Part shown: positions 8,620 to 17,879 of the stretch, piece after piece
Position numbering within the stretch: position 1 is the first letter of the stretch
How the letters are laid out: every line of letters starts with the position of its first letter
Origin: Stanieria sp964562685
GTDB lineage: Bacteria; Cyanobacteriota; Cyanobacteriia; Cyanobacteriales; Xenococcaceae
Length of the DNA stretch: 64,000 bases
Direction of reading: 5' to 3'
Assembly: GCA_964562685.1 (NCBI GenBank)
Contig: CAZLUP010000009.1
Location: forward strand, 53,063-117,062
The notes under the pieces: generated by a model
Told to the model about the DNA's origin: nothing
Database searches by the model: none
Seen by the model: the letters and a program-made list of their open reading frames with translations, nothing else
Program-made: the position numbers and the translations under genes

Positions 8620-11235
8620 TTATTCTTCAAAAATATCTAACTGCTCAAAGGATTTATTTTGATTGCGATTAATTCCCAGGGGAGACATTTGTTTAATCCC
8701 TTGGCGTAACCCTAGGGCAATTTTACTATGTTTTTCAATCTGTCCCATGACTTGTTTAGCTCTGCTAATTACTGAAGGAGGTAAACCTGCTAATCTACCT
8801 GCTTCAATACCATAGGATTTATCTGCACCACCTGGATGAACTTGATGTAAAAAGATAATCTTGTCGGGCATTTCTTTAACGGTGACTTGATAGTTTGCCA
8901 CGTTAGTTAAAATCGATTCAAGCTCATTTAATTCGTGATAATGAGTAGCAAAAATAGTTCGCGATTGAATTTCTGTGGCTAAATATTCGGCGACTGCCCA
9001 AGCAATCGAAAGTCCGTCAAAAGTTGCTGTACCTCTACCAATCTCATCTAGTAAAACTAAGGATTTGGGTGTGGCATGATTGAGGATATTAGCAGTTTCA
9101 TTCATTTCTACCATAAAGGTAGATTGTCCTGTAGCTAAATCGTCTACTGCACCAACACGAGTAAAAATGCGATCGCATATTGCTAGTCTTGCTTCTGTTG
9201 CTGGTACAAAACTACCTATCTGAGCTATTAATTGAATTAAGCCTACTTGTCTGAGATAACAGCTTTTGCCACTGGCGTTAGGACCCGTTAGGATGATTAA
9301 ATCAGGGTGATTGGCTTCGGTATCTCCCAGGTGTGCAGAATTAGGAACAAAAAAACCATTACCTAGAGACTTTTCTACTACGGGATGTCTACCATCAACA
9401 ATATAAATTTCTCTTCCTTCGATAATTTCGGGACGACAATAGTTTTGATAAACTGCTATTTCGGCTAATCCTGCTAAAACATCTACCGCAGCGATCGCTT
9501 TGGCAATTTGGCGAATTTCTTGAGATTTTTCGGCTACTTCTGCTCTTAATTGACTAAAAACTTCATATTCTAGGTTGTTTAAATCGTCTCTAGCAGTAAG
9601 GATTCTGGTTTCTCTTTCTTTGAGTTCGGAAGTAATATATCTTTCTTCGTTGGTTAAAGTTTGCTTACGCAGATAGTTATCTGGAGCATAGTCAGCTTTG
9701 GAACGAGGTAGACTGAGATAATAACCAAAGGTTTTGTTGTAGCCAACTTTGAGATTAGCAATTCCTGTACGTTCTCTTTCAGTTAATTCTAAATTAGTTA
9801 ACCATTGTCGATCATCTTCTAATCTTTGTTTCATTTGATCGAGTTGTGGGTTAACTCCATCCCGAATTAAGCCCCCTTCTGTAACAAGCTGTGGTGGTGA
9901 CTCGACTAAATGAGCAATTACTTTGTTACCTAGTTGTTCTAATTCTGAAGGAACTTTTTGAATTGCTTTGAGGTAAGGAGATTTACCATAGTTAGCAATA
10001 GTAGCCAGCTCGGTTAATCTTACCAAAGATTCGGCTAACGCTAGTAATTCTTTAGCATTCGCACTTCCTGCCCCTACTTTTCCTGTTAATCTCTCTAAAT
10101 CGTAGATTTTGCGGAGGATTTCCCGTAAATCTTGCCGTAGAGAAGTATTAAGTGTTAATTCCTCAATCGTATCTTGTCTAGCTTTAATACCATTAATATT
10201 AAGTAGAGGTTCTAATAACCAGCGTCGTAATGCCCTACCTCCCATCGCTGTAGCAGTAGCATCTAACGCCCACAAAAGAGAACCGTAAAACGTACCATCC
10301 CTGACAGTTTGGGTAATTTCCAAATTACGACGGCTTTGATGATCTAAAATCAAATAATCTGCCAAACTATAGGTACGGAGTAGTTGTAGCGGAACTTGAT
10401 AGGCTTTTTGGGTTTCCTCCACATATTGTAATAACCCTCCTGCTGCCCTCACCGCTAAAGGAAAATGAGCGCAACCAATTCCTTCTAAAGAAGTTAGGTT
10501 AAAAGTTTCTTTGAGTCGTTGGGTTGCTTCTACCAAAGTAAAAAATTTTTGCGATCGCAATGAATAACAAAAACATTCTGGTAAACAATCGGCTAAATAC
10601 TCAGATTTCTCTCCTGGACGTAGGATAGTATTAAAATCAGGGGCATTTGTCGGAATCAAAACTTCAGCAGGTTGAAGACGCAACAATTCCAAAGTTAATG
10701 CCGATAAATCACTTGATTGAGTAGTTAAAAAATCTCCCGTAGAGATATCTGCATAGGCTAAACCCCAATGATCTCCTGCAATAGCAATCGCAGCTAGATA
10801 ATTATTGCGACGGGCGTTAAGCATCGCATCATCAGTTAAAGTACCAGGAGTTAATAACTTTTGGACTTCTCTTTTAACAATTCTTTTTTCCGCAGCAGCC
10901 GTAGCAGCATCTTCTACTTGATCGCAAATTGCCACAGCATAACCTTTTTCTACCAACATGGTACTGTAGCGTTCTAAGGCATGATGAGGTACTCCAGTCA
11001 TCGCTACTCTACCAATTTCTTTACCCGCATCCTTACTAGTTTGCACTAATTCCAATTCACGGGAAATAATCACAGCATCTTGAAAAAAGCATTCAAAGAA
11101 ATCGCCCACCCGATATAACAACAAAGCATTAGGATATTGTTCTTTCACCTCGACATAATGACGATACATAGGAGAAAGTTTTTCTTTGTCAAGGTGGCGA
11201 TAGTCGGTAACTGGTGTCGTCTTTTCAGATGCCAT
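8620..11235 (-). CDS. mutS: DNA mismatch repair ATPase MutS
   Basis: An 871-residue MutS1 protein of normal length. The N-terminal mismatch-reading domain has the F-x-E motif in VGDFFECFFQDA near residue 44-55, followed by connector, lever and clamp domains (LKVGYNKTFGYYLSLPRS near residue 495). The C-terminal ABC-type ATPase has Walker A GPNASGKSCYLRQ near residue 650, Walker B/signature LVLLDEIGRGTATFDG near residue 730, and ATHYHEL. It recognises base mismatches and recruits MutL. Walker A has ASGKSC where many bacteria have MGGKST; the key Gly-Lys-Ser is intact. An SDR gene follows 20 nt downstream and could be co-transcribed. Confidence 0.98.
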   Translation of the reverse strand: MASEKTTPVTDYRHLDKEKLSPMYRHYVEVKEQYPNALLLYRVGDFFECFFQDAVIISRELELVQTSKDAGKEIGRVAMTGVPHHALERYSTMLVEKGYAVAICDQVEDAATAAAEKRIVKREVQKLLTPGTLTDDAMLNARRNNYLAAIAIAGDHWGLAYADISTGDFLTTQSSDLSALTLELLRLQPAEVLIPTNAPDFNTILRPGEKSEYLADCLPECFCYSLRSQKFFTLVEATQRLKETFNLTSLEGIGCAHFPLAVRAAGGLLQYVEETQKAYQVPLQLLRTYSLADYLILDHQSRRNLEITQTVRDGTFYGSLLWALDATATAMGGRALRRWLLEPLLNINGIKARQDTIEELTLNTSLRQDLREILRKIYDLERLTGKVGAGSANAKELLALAESLVRLTELATIANYGKSPYLKAIQKVPSELEQLGNKVIAHLVESPPQLVTEGGLIRDGVNPQLDQMKQRLEDDRQWLTNLELTERERTGIANLKVGYNKTFGYYLSLPRSKADYAPDNYLRKQTLTNEERYITSELKERETRILTARDDLNNLEYEVFSQLRAEVAEKSQEIRQIAKAIAAVDVLAGLAEIAVYQNYCRPEIIEGREIYIVDGRHPVVEKSLGNGFFVPNSAHLGDTEANHPDLIILTGPNASGKSCYLRQVGLIQLIAQIGSFVPATEARLAICDRIFTRVGAVDDLATGQSTFMVEMNETANILNHATPKSLVLLDEIGRGTATFDGLSIAWAVAEYLATEIQSRTIFATHYHELNELESILTNVANYQVTVKEMPDKIIFLHQVHPGGADKSYGIEAGRLAGLPPSVISRAKQVMGQIEKHSKIALGLRQGIKQMSPLGINRNQNKSFEQLDIFEE

Positions 11236-11515
11236 ACGATAACTTACTTATTGCCAATAGCTACTTTTACTGACTTTATCGCAATCAGTTACTATTTTCA
11301 GTAATTTCGATCTGTTTTAAGATTTTTGTATCTGGATAGACAAGATGCCCTAGTGATTCTGCTGCAATACCATAATATTACAAAAGTCCAGCAATTCCAT
11401 AGCTCAATGTTTCTGCTCGTGCTGAAATGATTGCCAAGTTGAAAATTTGAGTTTGCTTATTTAAAGACTAACTATACTAATTTAATAATATAAGTTTATT
11501 AATTAACCTAATTAT

Positions 11516-12463
11516 TTGGTGAACCTGTTAACTGATTTTCCAGGAGAGATAGCTGCGCTGACGGCTGCTTTTTTATGGGCAGTTGCTTCTGTAGTTTATG
11601 GTTTAGTCGGACAAAAAATTATTCCTCTCCTACTAAATTTTATCAAAGGCATAATCGCGATCGCATTTATTTTAATTACTCTAGTTTGGCAAGGAGAAGC
11701 AATCCCGAATTTACCCATCTTTCCTGCTACTCTTCTGCTGCTTAGTGGCGCAATTGGAATTGGATTAGGAGATACAGCTTATTTTGCAGCACTTAATCAT
11801 CTAGGCGCAAGACGCACCCTTTTGTTAGAAACTTTAGCACCGCCAATATCAGCATGGTTAGCTTTAATATTTATTGGTGAACAACTAACTACTATTGCCT
11901 GGTGTGGTATTTTCTTAACCTTACTCGGTGTTGCCTGGGTAATTAGTGAAAGAAATCCTGTTACTAATAACTCCCACAATTTAAAAATAGGCATTATTTG
12001 GGGTTTAGTTGCTGCTCTTTCTCAAGCAATCGGGGCAGTATTATCGCGTTTTGCTTTAGTAGACTCTAATATCAGTCCCCTTTGGAGTACTTTATTGAGA
12101 TTAGTAGCTGGTACGGTTATTGTTTCACTTTTACTAATCTTTCCTGCGGTTAACCAAATAAAATTAATCGTTAAAACTCGATATTATGCTGCTGTGTCTT
12201 CTCGTTTTGTCTTTTCGGGTAAAACCTTAGCGTCTCTAGTGGGTACAATTACTCTAGCTTCCTTTGCAAGTACTTATTTAGGTATTTGGTTACAACAAAT
12301 CTCACTCAAATTTGCGCCAACAGGAATCGCTCAAACCCTTTTATCTACCAGTCCGCTATTTATTTTACCAATAGCTCTTGCACTAGGAGAGAAAGTTAGT
12401 TGTAGGGCAATTTTAGGAGTTTTAATTGCGGTGGGCGGTATTGGATTATTATTTATTAATTAA
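11516..12463 (+). CDS. EamA-family (DMT superfamily) transporter
   Basis: A 315-residue membrane protein with ten predicted helices arranged as two EamA repeats (about residues 8-145 and 158-313). Typical motifs are visible, such as GDTAYFAALNHLGARRTLLLETLAPP near the end of repeat 1 and the equivalent QISLKFAPTGIAQTLLSTSP in repeat 2. The family exports or imports small metabolites such as amino acids; the substrate cannot be read here. The start is TTG at 11516 or the adjacent GTG at 11519, and no strong ribosome site is seen for either. It stands alone, divergent from mutS. Confidence 0.88.
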   Translation: MVNLLTDFPGEIAALTAAFLWAVASVVYGLVGQKIIPLLLNFIKGIIAIAFILITLVWQGEAIPNLPIFPATLLLLSGAIGIGLGDTAYFAALNHLGARRTLLLETLAPPISAWLALIFIGEQLTTIAWCGIFLTLLGVAWVISERNPVTNNSHNLKIGIIWGLVAALSQAIGAVLSRFALVDSNISPLWSTLLRLVAGTVIVSLLLIFPAVNQIKLIVKTRYYAAVSSRFVFSGKTLASLVGTITLASFASTYLGIWLQQISLKFAPTGIAQTLLSTSPLFILPIALALGEKVSCRAILGVLIAVGGIGLLFIN

Positions 12464-12878
12464 AACTCAATCAGTTTGAGAACAATGCTTTATAATTTAA
12501 CCTAATTATTTAATTGCTTTATGTAAGTGATAATAAGATTCAAAAAGAAACTTGAATTATTATACGCGCTTGTTTTAAAAACGTTTTTTCAATTTTTTTC
12601 AGCAGATTTATTTTAAGTCATGAAAAAAGTAAATTATGAATTAAATAAATAAGAGCAATATATTTTAGATAAATTACTCAATAATTTTTCTCAAAGCACC
12701 ACAAATAAAAGTCATCAAAAGCTAATATACTGCTTTGTTTACCATGACAACTAAATCATTAATATTAATAACAATTGCAGAAAAAATATTTGAGCCAATT
12801 GCCAAGTTACCAACTTAAAATTTAATCGATAAATCCAATATTATCCCAAATTTTTAAAACAGTTTTAAGTAAAACAAA
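12464..12878. other. AT-rich intergenic region, no gene seen
   Basis: 415 nt of very AT-rich DNA. The only open frames are tiny (for example 24 codons from 12744) with no ribosome site or recognisable product. It presumably carries the old promoter of the co-polymerase pseudogene that follows. Confidence 0.5.
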
Positions 12879-14235
12879 ATGACAACTAATCGCTACTCTA
12901 AAATTGAAGCAATTCCTCAAAATTTTTCAATCGATGAAGGAGAAGAAGGTGGATTAAACCTAATTGCAATCAGAGACATAATTTTACGTCAAATTCATAT
13001 TATTGGAGGAATTACGGCTGTAATATCTTCATTAGCATTATTTCAAGCTGCAAGCCGTATTCCTAACTATCAAGCTAATTTTGAAATTCTTTCTGAACCA
13101 GTCACCATTGAAACTAAGGTAACTTCTTCTGGTTCTCAGTCTAGAGAAACTACCGAAGAAATTACTGCGGTTAAGCTAAATGAAGTCCAACTTAAAACTT
13201 TAAAAATTCCTAAATTAATCCAAGAAGTAATTGATAAACTTATTGATCAATATCCTGAAATTAGTTATGGCTCTATTGTCGGTACTCTTGATATTAGAAC
13301 GACTAATGAAGACGAAACTATTTTAGAAGTTGTTTATAAACATCCTGATAAAGAACAGGTAAAAGATGTCCTAGAGACTTTGTCTGAAACTTATTTAGAT
13401 TATAGTCTGTCAAGGCGACAATTTGGTGTTAATCGAGGTCTTGAATTTTTAGACCAACAAATTCCCAAAATAGAAGCTAAAGTTGATGAACTTAATCAAC
13501 AATTACAAGGATTAAGAACAGAATACAATTTTATAGATCCAAAGATTCAGGGAGTTCAGTTATCAGAAAGATTAGATAATTTAATTAGTAAACAAACTGA
13601 ACAGAAATTTCAATTAGAAAATACACAAAAACTAGCTTCTCTTACCACCAAAGAACTTAATCAAAAATCTACTACTTCAACATTCTATTAATTCTTTAAT
13701 TGTTACTTCAGCAGTTTCTGGTGAAGGAAAATCTACTGTAGTTCTCAATTTAGCTAAGGCGACTGCTGCGATAGGAAGTAGAGTTTTAGTTGTTGATGCA
13801 GATCTGCGTAGTCCAAGTAAATTAACTACCAGTATGGGGTTAACCTCCAATCAAGGTCTAAGTGATCTTTTGTTATCTGATGATTTAAATGCTCATTGCG
13901 TGATTCAAAAATCTTCTTTAGAGGAAAATTTATTTATTTTGTCTTCTGGTAATACAAATAATAATATTGATACCAGTAAATTATTAGCTGCTGCAAAAAT
14001 GCGAGAATTAATGGAAGAGTTAAAACAGCATTTTGAGTTAGTAATCTATGATGTTTCTTCGATTGTTGACTATGCTGATGTAAATTTATTAGCTAATAAA
14101 ACTGATGGAGTGGTTTTAGTAACGGGTTTGGTTAAATTACAAGCCTTAAAGCTTAAGGAAGCTATTAATCAACTCAATATCTCTAAAACACCAATTTTGG
14201 GAGTATTAATTAATAAAATAACTGCTAAGGTTTAG
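12879..14235 (+). pseudogene. Polysaccharide co-polymerase/BY-kinase (Wzc-like), internal deletion and frame shift
   Basis: Two pieces of one Wzc-type gene lie out of frame. Frame one (12879-13691, 270 aa) gives the N-terminal Wzz domain with its first membrane helix (IIGGITAVISSLALFQAA), the Wzz strand pattern and the start of the periplasmic coiled coil. Frame two (readable from about 13690 to 14235) resumes directly at the kinase P-loop, SLIVTSAVSGEGKST, with Walker A' VLVVDADLRSP and Walker B LVIYDVSS. The second half of the coiled coil, the second membrane helix and the linker, about 230 residues compared with the intact gene at 25978, are missing at the junction near 13670-13690. The C-terminal Tyr cluster is also absent. 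The first frame ends 11 residues past the break (QKSTTSTFY), so a kinase product would need a new start (ATG 13834, after the P-loop). Confidence 0.85.
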
Positions 14236-14250
14236 TGTTGATTTTAATAG

Positions 14251-16020
14251 CTATTTAATCAAAGAGAACTCATCGAATTTAATTACTTTGGAGTTAGGCT
14301 GACGAGTATCGTAGCGATAACTACTAACCATGCCTGTTTTGGTATCCAGAATACTAAAACTAGTAATTTCATTACTAGCAACATAAGGTAAATTGTTTCC
14401 TTGTTTGTCTTGAAGCGGTGCTAAGGTGGGCATAATTGGTTCTAAGCCATTGGGATCGCCTGTTTCAGCATAGACAAGATTGGGGTTATCATTGGGGACG
14501 GGTCGTTTATTATCTCCTAAATGCGCTCCGTAACTGTTGCCTACATTTGAAGATTCTAAAAAATTGATTCCTGTGGAACTGACAAAGCGATTCCATAGAT
14601 GAGAATGTCCATAAAAGACTAATTGTACTTTGGCTGATTCTAGTAAAGGAATGACATCCCGAATAATATAGTCTTGTTCTGGAGGATATTCGTAACGAAT
14701 AGATTTGATTTTACCAGTTTCAGTTTGTTCTACACGAGCAAGAGGATTGGTATAAGGAGGGACAATATTACTACCTAAAGTATGGGGTGGATGGTGAAAC
14801 ATGGCAATTTTATATTTTGCTTGTTGAAAAGCTTCACTTTGTAATTCTTGTTTTAACCATTGATATTGTTGGCTATCTGGCGTAATCGGTTCAAAAATAT
14901 GCTGTCCGAAACCCCATTGTTCTGGTTGGTCTAAATCTGCTTCTCTTTCTTGATATCTGCCTTTAATGTCAGGGTGAAGTTCAGGCGATCGCCATATATT
15001 AGTGATGTATAATACAACTAACCGAATATCACCAAAAGTTACAGCATAATACTTTTTACCACCATCGATGCTTTGGGGAAGAGTAAAAATTTCTTCGTAA
15101 GTATCGGTGTTAAAAGAATTTGCTTTCATCCATGCAGCTTGTATTTTCGGATCGTTTTCGGGATTAATTTGTTTAACTAATTTTTGATAAGACTGTTCAG
15201 CTACAAACCAAGGAACAGCATCTTCAAACTGTTGTTTAAGAGAGCTAGTTTGAGAATATCTTCCCATAACTTCATGATTACCGATCGCAGTAAATAAAGG
15301 AGCGTGTTGAATTATTTCACCGCCTCGATAAACTGTTTTAGTTCCATTGTATTCTAGTTCGTAACTAGCACGTCCTTGCAAACAGGGAAAAAAAGCACCG
15401 CCTCGCTTGTCATCAAACCATTCGGAAGCACGGTCTGGTATGTTAACTAAATCTCCTGCTAAAAAAACTGCATCGACTTTACCAATAGTTTCTTCTACTT
15501 TTTGTAAATTAGCTGCGGTCATAGGCATCAGTTGATGATCGGAAGTTAGTAAAATTTTTAATGGTGTTCCCGATTGAGGTGCAGCAGTAAGAGTAAAAAC
15601 TTTGCTGTCGATTTTTTCTCCTTCTCTAACACTGATAACTTGATAAGGAAGTCGTTGCTTAGAAGTTAGATTAGGAATCATTGCTTCGTGTCGCCAAATA
15701 TTTCTTATGGTTGGCTGTAAATAAGTTTGGGATAATTGCGAATTTTTGTCTTCTCGAACCCGACTCAGTTTGGTTGTATTTGCAGTAACTGCATACTCTA
15801 ATTTTTTGCCATAGACTACTTGATGTTCTTCACCTCGAAAGTCTGTAAACCAAACTATTCTCACAGAATTTTTAGTAGGCAGTTGTAAAAAAGGATCGCT
15901 TAATAAAGAAAGTGATGAGTTTTGCTCTACAGTTGATGCTTTGAGCGAGTTAATCATAACTGTAATTGTTAAAAATATTAATAATATAGTTAAATTCAAC
16001 CATATTAAACTTTTTTTCAT
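14251..16020 (-). CDS. Exported metallophosphoesterase (purple acid phosphatase-like)
   Basis: A 589-residue protein with an N-terminal membrane anchor or signal (residues 5-25). An N-terminal fibronectin-like part (KNSVRIVWFTDFRGEEHQVV) precedes a calcineurin-type metallophosphoesterase domain whose metal-binding motifs are visible: LLTSDHQ near residue 158, FLAGDLVNIPD near 187, GNHEVMG near 247, FHHPPHTLG near 408 and YGHSHLWNR near 470. The arrangement matches purple acid phosphatases. It should release phosphate from organic esters outside the cytoplasm; actual substrate unknown. It is convergent with the co-polymerase pseudogene, whose frame ends 15 nt away. Confidence 0.85.
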   Translation of the reverse strand: MKKSLIWLNLTILLIFLTITVMINSLKASTVEQNSSLSLLSDPFLQLPTKNSVRIVWFTDFRGEEHQVVYGKKLEYAVTANTTKLSRVREDKNSQLSQTYLQPTIRNIWRHEAMIPNLTSKQRLPYQVISVREGEKIDSKVFTLTAAPQSGTPLKILLTSDHQLMPMTAANLQKVEETIGKVDAVFLAGDLVNIPDRASEWFDDKRGGAFFPCLQGRASYELEYNGTKTVYRGGEIIQHAPLFTAIGNHEVMGRYSQTSSLKQQFEDAVPWFVAEQSYQKLVKQINPENDPKIQAAWMKANSFNTDTYEEIFTLPQSIDGGKKYYAVTFGDIRLVVLYITNIWRSPELHPDIKGRYQEREADLDQPEQWGFGQHIFEPITPDSQQYQWLKQELQSEAFQQAKYKIAMFHHPPHTLGSNIVPPYTNPLARVEQTETGKIKSIRYEYPPEQDYIIRDVIPLLESAKVQLVFYGHSHLWNRFVSSTGINFLESSNVGNSYGAHLGDNKRPVPNDNPNLVYAETGDPNGLEPIMPTLAPLQDKQGNNLPYVASNEITSFSILDTKTGMVSSYRYDTRQPNSKVIKFDEFSLIK

Positions 16021-16340
16021 TGTTAATGCTAATATTTTTTTTGCAATTACTCCAAGTTTATTATTATAAATCAGAATAATTTTATCAACAATATTTATTT
16101 AATCAATATAAAACAAGCATTGGTTATGTTTAATAAAAAGTTAATAACAGATTAAGATATTTAGGAAAAACTCTAGCTTTAGTTTTTAGATATCAAGTGT
16201 AATGTTATTAAATGAAGAAAAAAACAAAAAAATAATTATCAATTTAATCTTTATGAATTCTAAACCCACCCCTTCTGTTATAGAATTAGGAGTGGGTTTT
16301 TTTTCAACTATAATTAATTACAAGTTAGGCGAACTTTGTC
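16021..16340. other. Intergenic region with an orphan plus-strand terminator
   Basis: 320 nt between two minus-strand genes. The left half must contain the promoter of the metallophosphoesterase. The right part holds a plus-strand terminator-like hairpin (separate entry). No open frame of interest was seen. Confidence 0.4.
16262..16304 (+). terminator. Rho-independent terminator-like hairpin, plus strand
   Basis: Arms AAACCCAC (16262-16269) and GTGGGTTT (16292-16299) pair perfectly, with a further CCT/AGG pair inside the 22-nt loop, and are followed by a run of eight T (16297-16304). The T run makes it work for plus-strand transcription, yet both neighbouring genes are on the minus strand. 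It therefore ends either read-through antisense RNA or a small RNA not otherwise visible. Confidence 0.6.
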
Positions 16341-17102
16341 TTATTTATCCACAATAATAACTTCTGCTTCACCATCATTATCAAGATCGATCTTTTCAGT
16401 TACATTTTGTCTCGATACTGATTGACTAGGTTCAGTCACAACTGATTTGTCAGTTATATTTTGTCTCGATACTGGCTGACTAGGTTCACCGATAAATTCT
16501 TCTCCACTTATAACTGTTCCACTAGTAGTGGGCGGAACAGTTGAATTTGCGGTTGCAGTTTGAGTTCGTGATTTGTAGACATCGGGAGCATCGTAAATAT
16601 CAAACTCCTGAATATGGCGATCGCGTAAAATTGAAGCTGCTCTTCTGACTTGATCTTCAGTACCAGTCACCATTAGTAAATAGTCACCAGCCTTAATTCG
16701 GTCTTGATATACTCTAGCTCTATCTTCAGGAATACCCAATCCAACTAAAGCACCAATAATACCACCAGTTGCTGCCCCAATACCTGCACCAGCTAAGGTA
16801 GCTGCAATTTCTGAAATTCCTACTCCAGCAGCGAGGACTGGACCAACACCAGGAATAGCTAAAACCCCTGCTCCTACTAAAAATCCGCCAATACCACCTA
16901 ATACTGTACCAGTAGTTGCACCAATTCCTGCACCTTCTTTGGCTTCATTACCTTCATTAACTTCGTCTGCTCCTTCAATCCCTTCCAGATTTCGTACCAG
17001 CGACGAAGCTGGATTAAAACTAAATTTGGGAGGATACGAAGCTAAAGTTTTTGTTAAATGAAGCTTGCTGTAAAACTTAGATTTCATAAGATATCTACCC
17101 AA
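16341..17102 (-). CDS. Glycine-zipper membrane-associated protein with general-stress-like domain
   Basis: A 253-residue protein. Residues 55-125 are rich in Gly/Ala zippers (GIGATTGTVLGGIGGFLVGAG, then AGIGAATGGIIGALVGLGIP), as in membrane-inserting or stress proteins. Residues 125-165 (PEDRARVYQDRIKAGDYLLM, then TEDQVRRAASILRDRHIQEF) form a small ferredoxin-like segment seen in general-stress 17M-like proteins. The tail holds a 20-residue duplication (EPSQPVSRQNIT and EPSQSVSRQNVT) matching a 60-nt tandem duplication in the DNA, then an acidic LDNDGEAEVIIVD end. A second ATG at codon 6 (17087) is an alternative start. Function unknown. Confidence 0.75.
   Translation of the reverse strand: MGRYLMKSKFYSKLHLTKTLASYPPKFSFNPASSLVRNLEGIEGADEVNEGNEAKEGAGIGATTGTVLGGIGGFLVGAGVLAIPGVGPVLAAGVGISEIAATLAGAGIGAATGGIIGALVGLGIPEDRARVYQDRIKAGDYLLMVTGTEDQVRRAASILRDRHIQEFDIYDAPDVYKSRTQTATANSTVPPTTSGTVISGEEFIGEPSQPVSRQNITDKSVVTEPSQSVSRQNVTEKIDLDNDGEAEVIIVDK
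16390..16486 (-). repeat. 60-nt tandem duplication inside a coding region
   Basis: About 36 nt beginning with GTTACATTTTGTCTCGATAC near 16397 recurs 60 nt on, beginning with GTTATATTTTGTCTCGATAC near 16457, with only two or three differences. It encodes the repeated EPSQ-SVSRQN segment of the host protein and keeps the frame. Confidence 0.75.
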
Positions 17103-17114
17103 AAGCAGTTACCA

Positions 17115-17142
17115 GTAGAGACATTCTATGGAACGTCTCTAC
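17115..17142. repeat. Dispersed palindromic repeat, copy 1 (GTAGAGAC family)
   Basis: A 28-nt hairpin with outer arms GTAGAGAC and GTCTCTAC and an almost perfect 12-bp stem around a TATG loop. Related 28-nt palindromes occur at 39883-39910 and 47514-47541 with a GCGATATATCGC core. Such short palindromes are common between cyanobacterial genes. Confidence 0.7.
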
Positions 17143-17216
17143 AAAAATATCAATCAACCATCAACACTACCAACCGATAACTCCATCTGCGTTTATCAGT
17201 GTTAATCCGTGGACAA

Positions 17217-17276
17217 ACCATCAACAATCACCAGTGACCAATGACCAGTGACTAATGACCAGTGAATCAGTGACCA
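17217..17276. repeat. Degenerate CCAGTGAC/CCAATGAC direct repeats
   Basis: Short units of the type ACCAGTGA, ACCAATGA and ACTAATGA are repeated irregularly up to the stop of the acetyltransferase gene. This is low-complexity repeat DNA without visible coding function. Confidence 0.6.
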
Positions 17277-17866
17277 GTTATTACGTTGTGAATAACTTCC
17301 CTCTGATAATGAGGACGACAAGGACAACCCCAAGCTACCTGGTGAGCAGGTAAATCCCGAAAAACGCTGCTTCTTGCTCCAACTACCGTATTAGCTCCAA
17401 TCGTGACTCCACAACCAACAAAACAATCAGTAGCGAGCCAAACTCCATTTTCAATGATAATTGGTGCAGTAACCAAACCAAAAGCTCGGTCTTGGATATC
17501 GTGACTACCAGTACAAAGATAGGATTTTTGGGAAATCACACAATGGGACCCGATTTGAATCTGATCGATACTATAAAAAACTACATCATCGCCAATCCAA
17601 GAGTGATCTGCGATCGCGATTTTCCAAGGATAAGTAAAACGAGCAGTGGGACGAATCAATACTCCCTTACCAATTGATGCACCAAATAAACGCAATAACC
17701 AGCAGCGTAAACCATTAAAATTGTGAGGACTTAAGGGAAAAACAACTGCTTGTACTAACCACCAGAGCATAACATACCAGCCTGGTCGTCCGCGTTCAAA
17801 CTTAGATTGGTCGTATTTTCTTAAGTCAACTAGAGGTTGAACTTCATAATCAGGAATTACTGCCAT
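17267..17866 (-). CDS. WcaF-like hexapeptide O-acetyltransferase
   Basis: A 199-residue left-handed beta-helix acyltransferase. The N-terminal part (KYDQSKFERGRPGWYVMLWWLVQ) is typical of the WcaF colanic-acid acetyltransferase group. Hexapeptide turns run through residues 65-180 (IGKGVLIRPTARFTYPWKIA, IGSHCVISQKSYLCTGSHD, IGANTVVGARSSV), including the catalytic His in CTGSHD. It transfers acetyl groups onto sugars of a surface polysaccharide. It follows the GT2 gene by 13 nt, so the two form an operon for decorating an envelope or extracellular glycan. Confidence 0.9.
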   Translation of the reverse strand: MAVIPDYEVQPLVDLRKYDQSKFERGRPGWYVMLWWLVQAVVFPLSPHNFNGLRCWLLRLFGASIGKGVLIRPTARFTYPWKIAIADHSWIGDDVVFYSIDQIQIGSHCVISQKSYLCTGSHDIQDRAFGLVTAPIIIENGVWLATDCFVGCGVTIGANTVVGARSSVFRDLPAHQVAWGCPCRPHYQREVIHNVITGH

Positions 17867-17879
17867 TGAAAATAAATTA

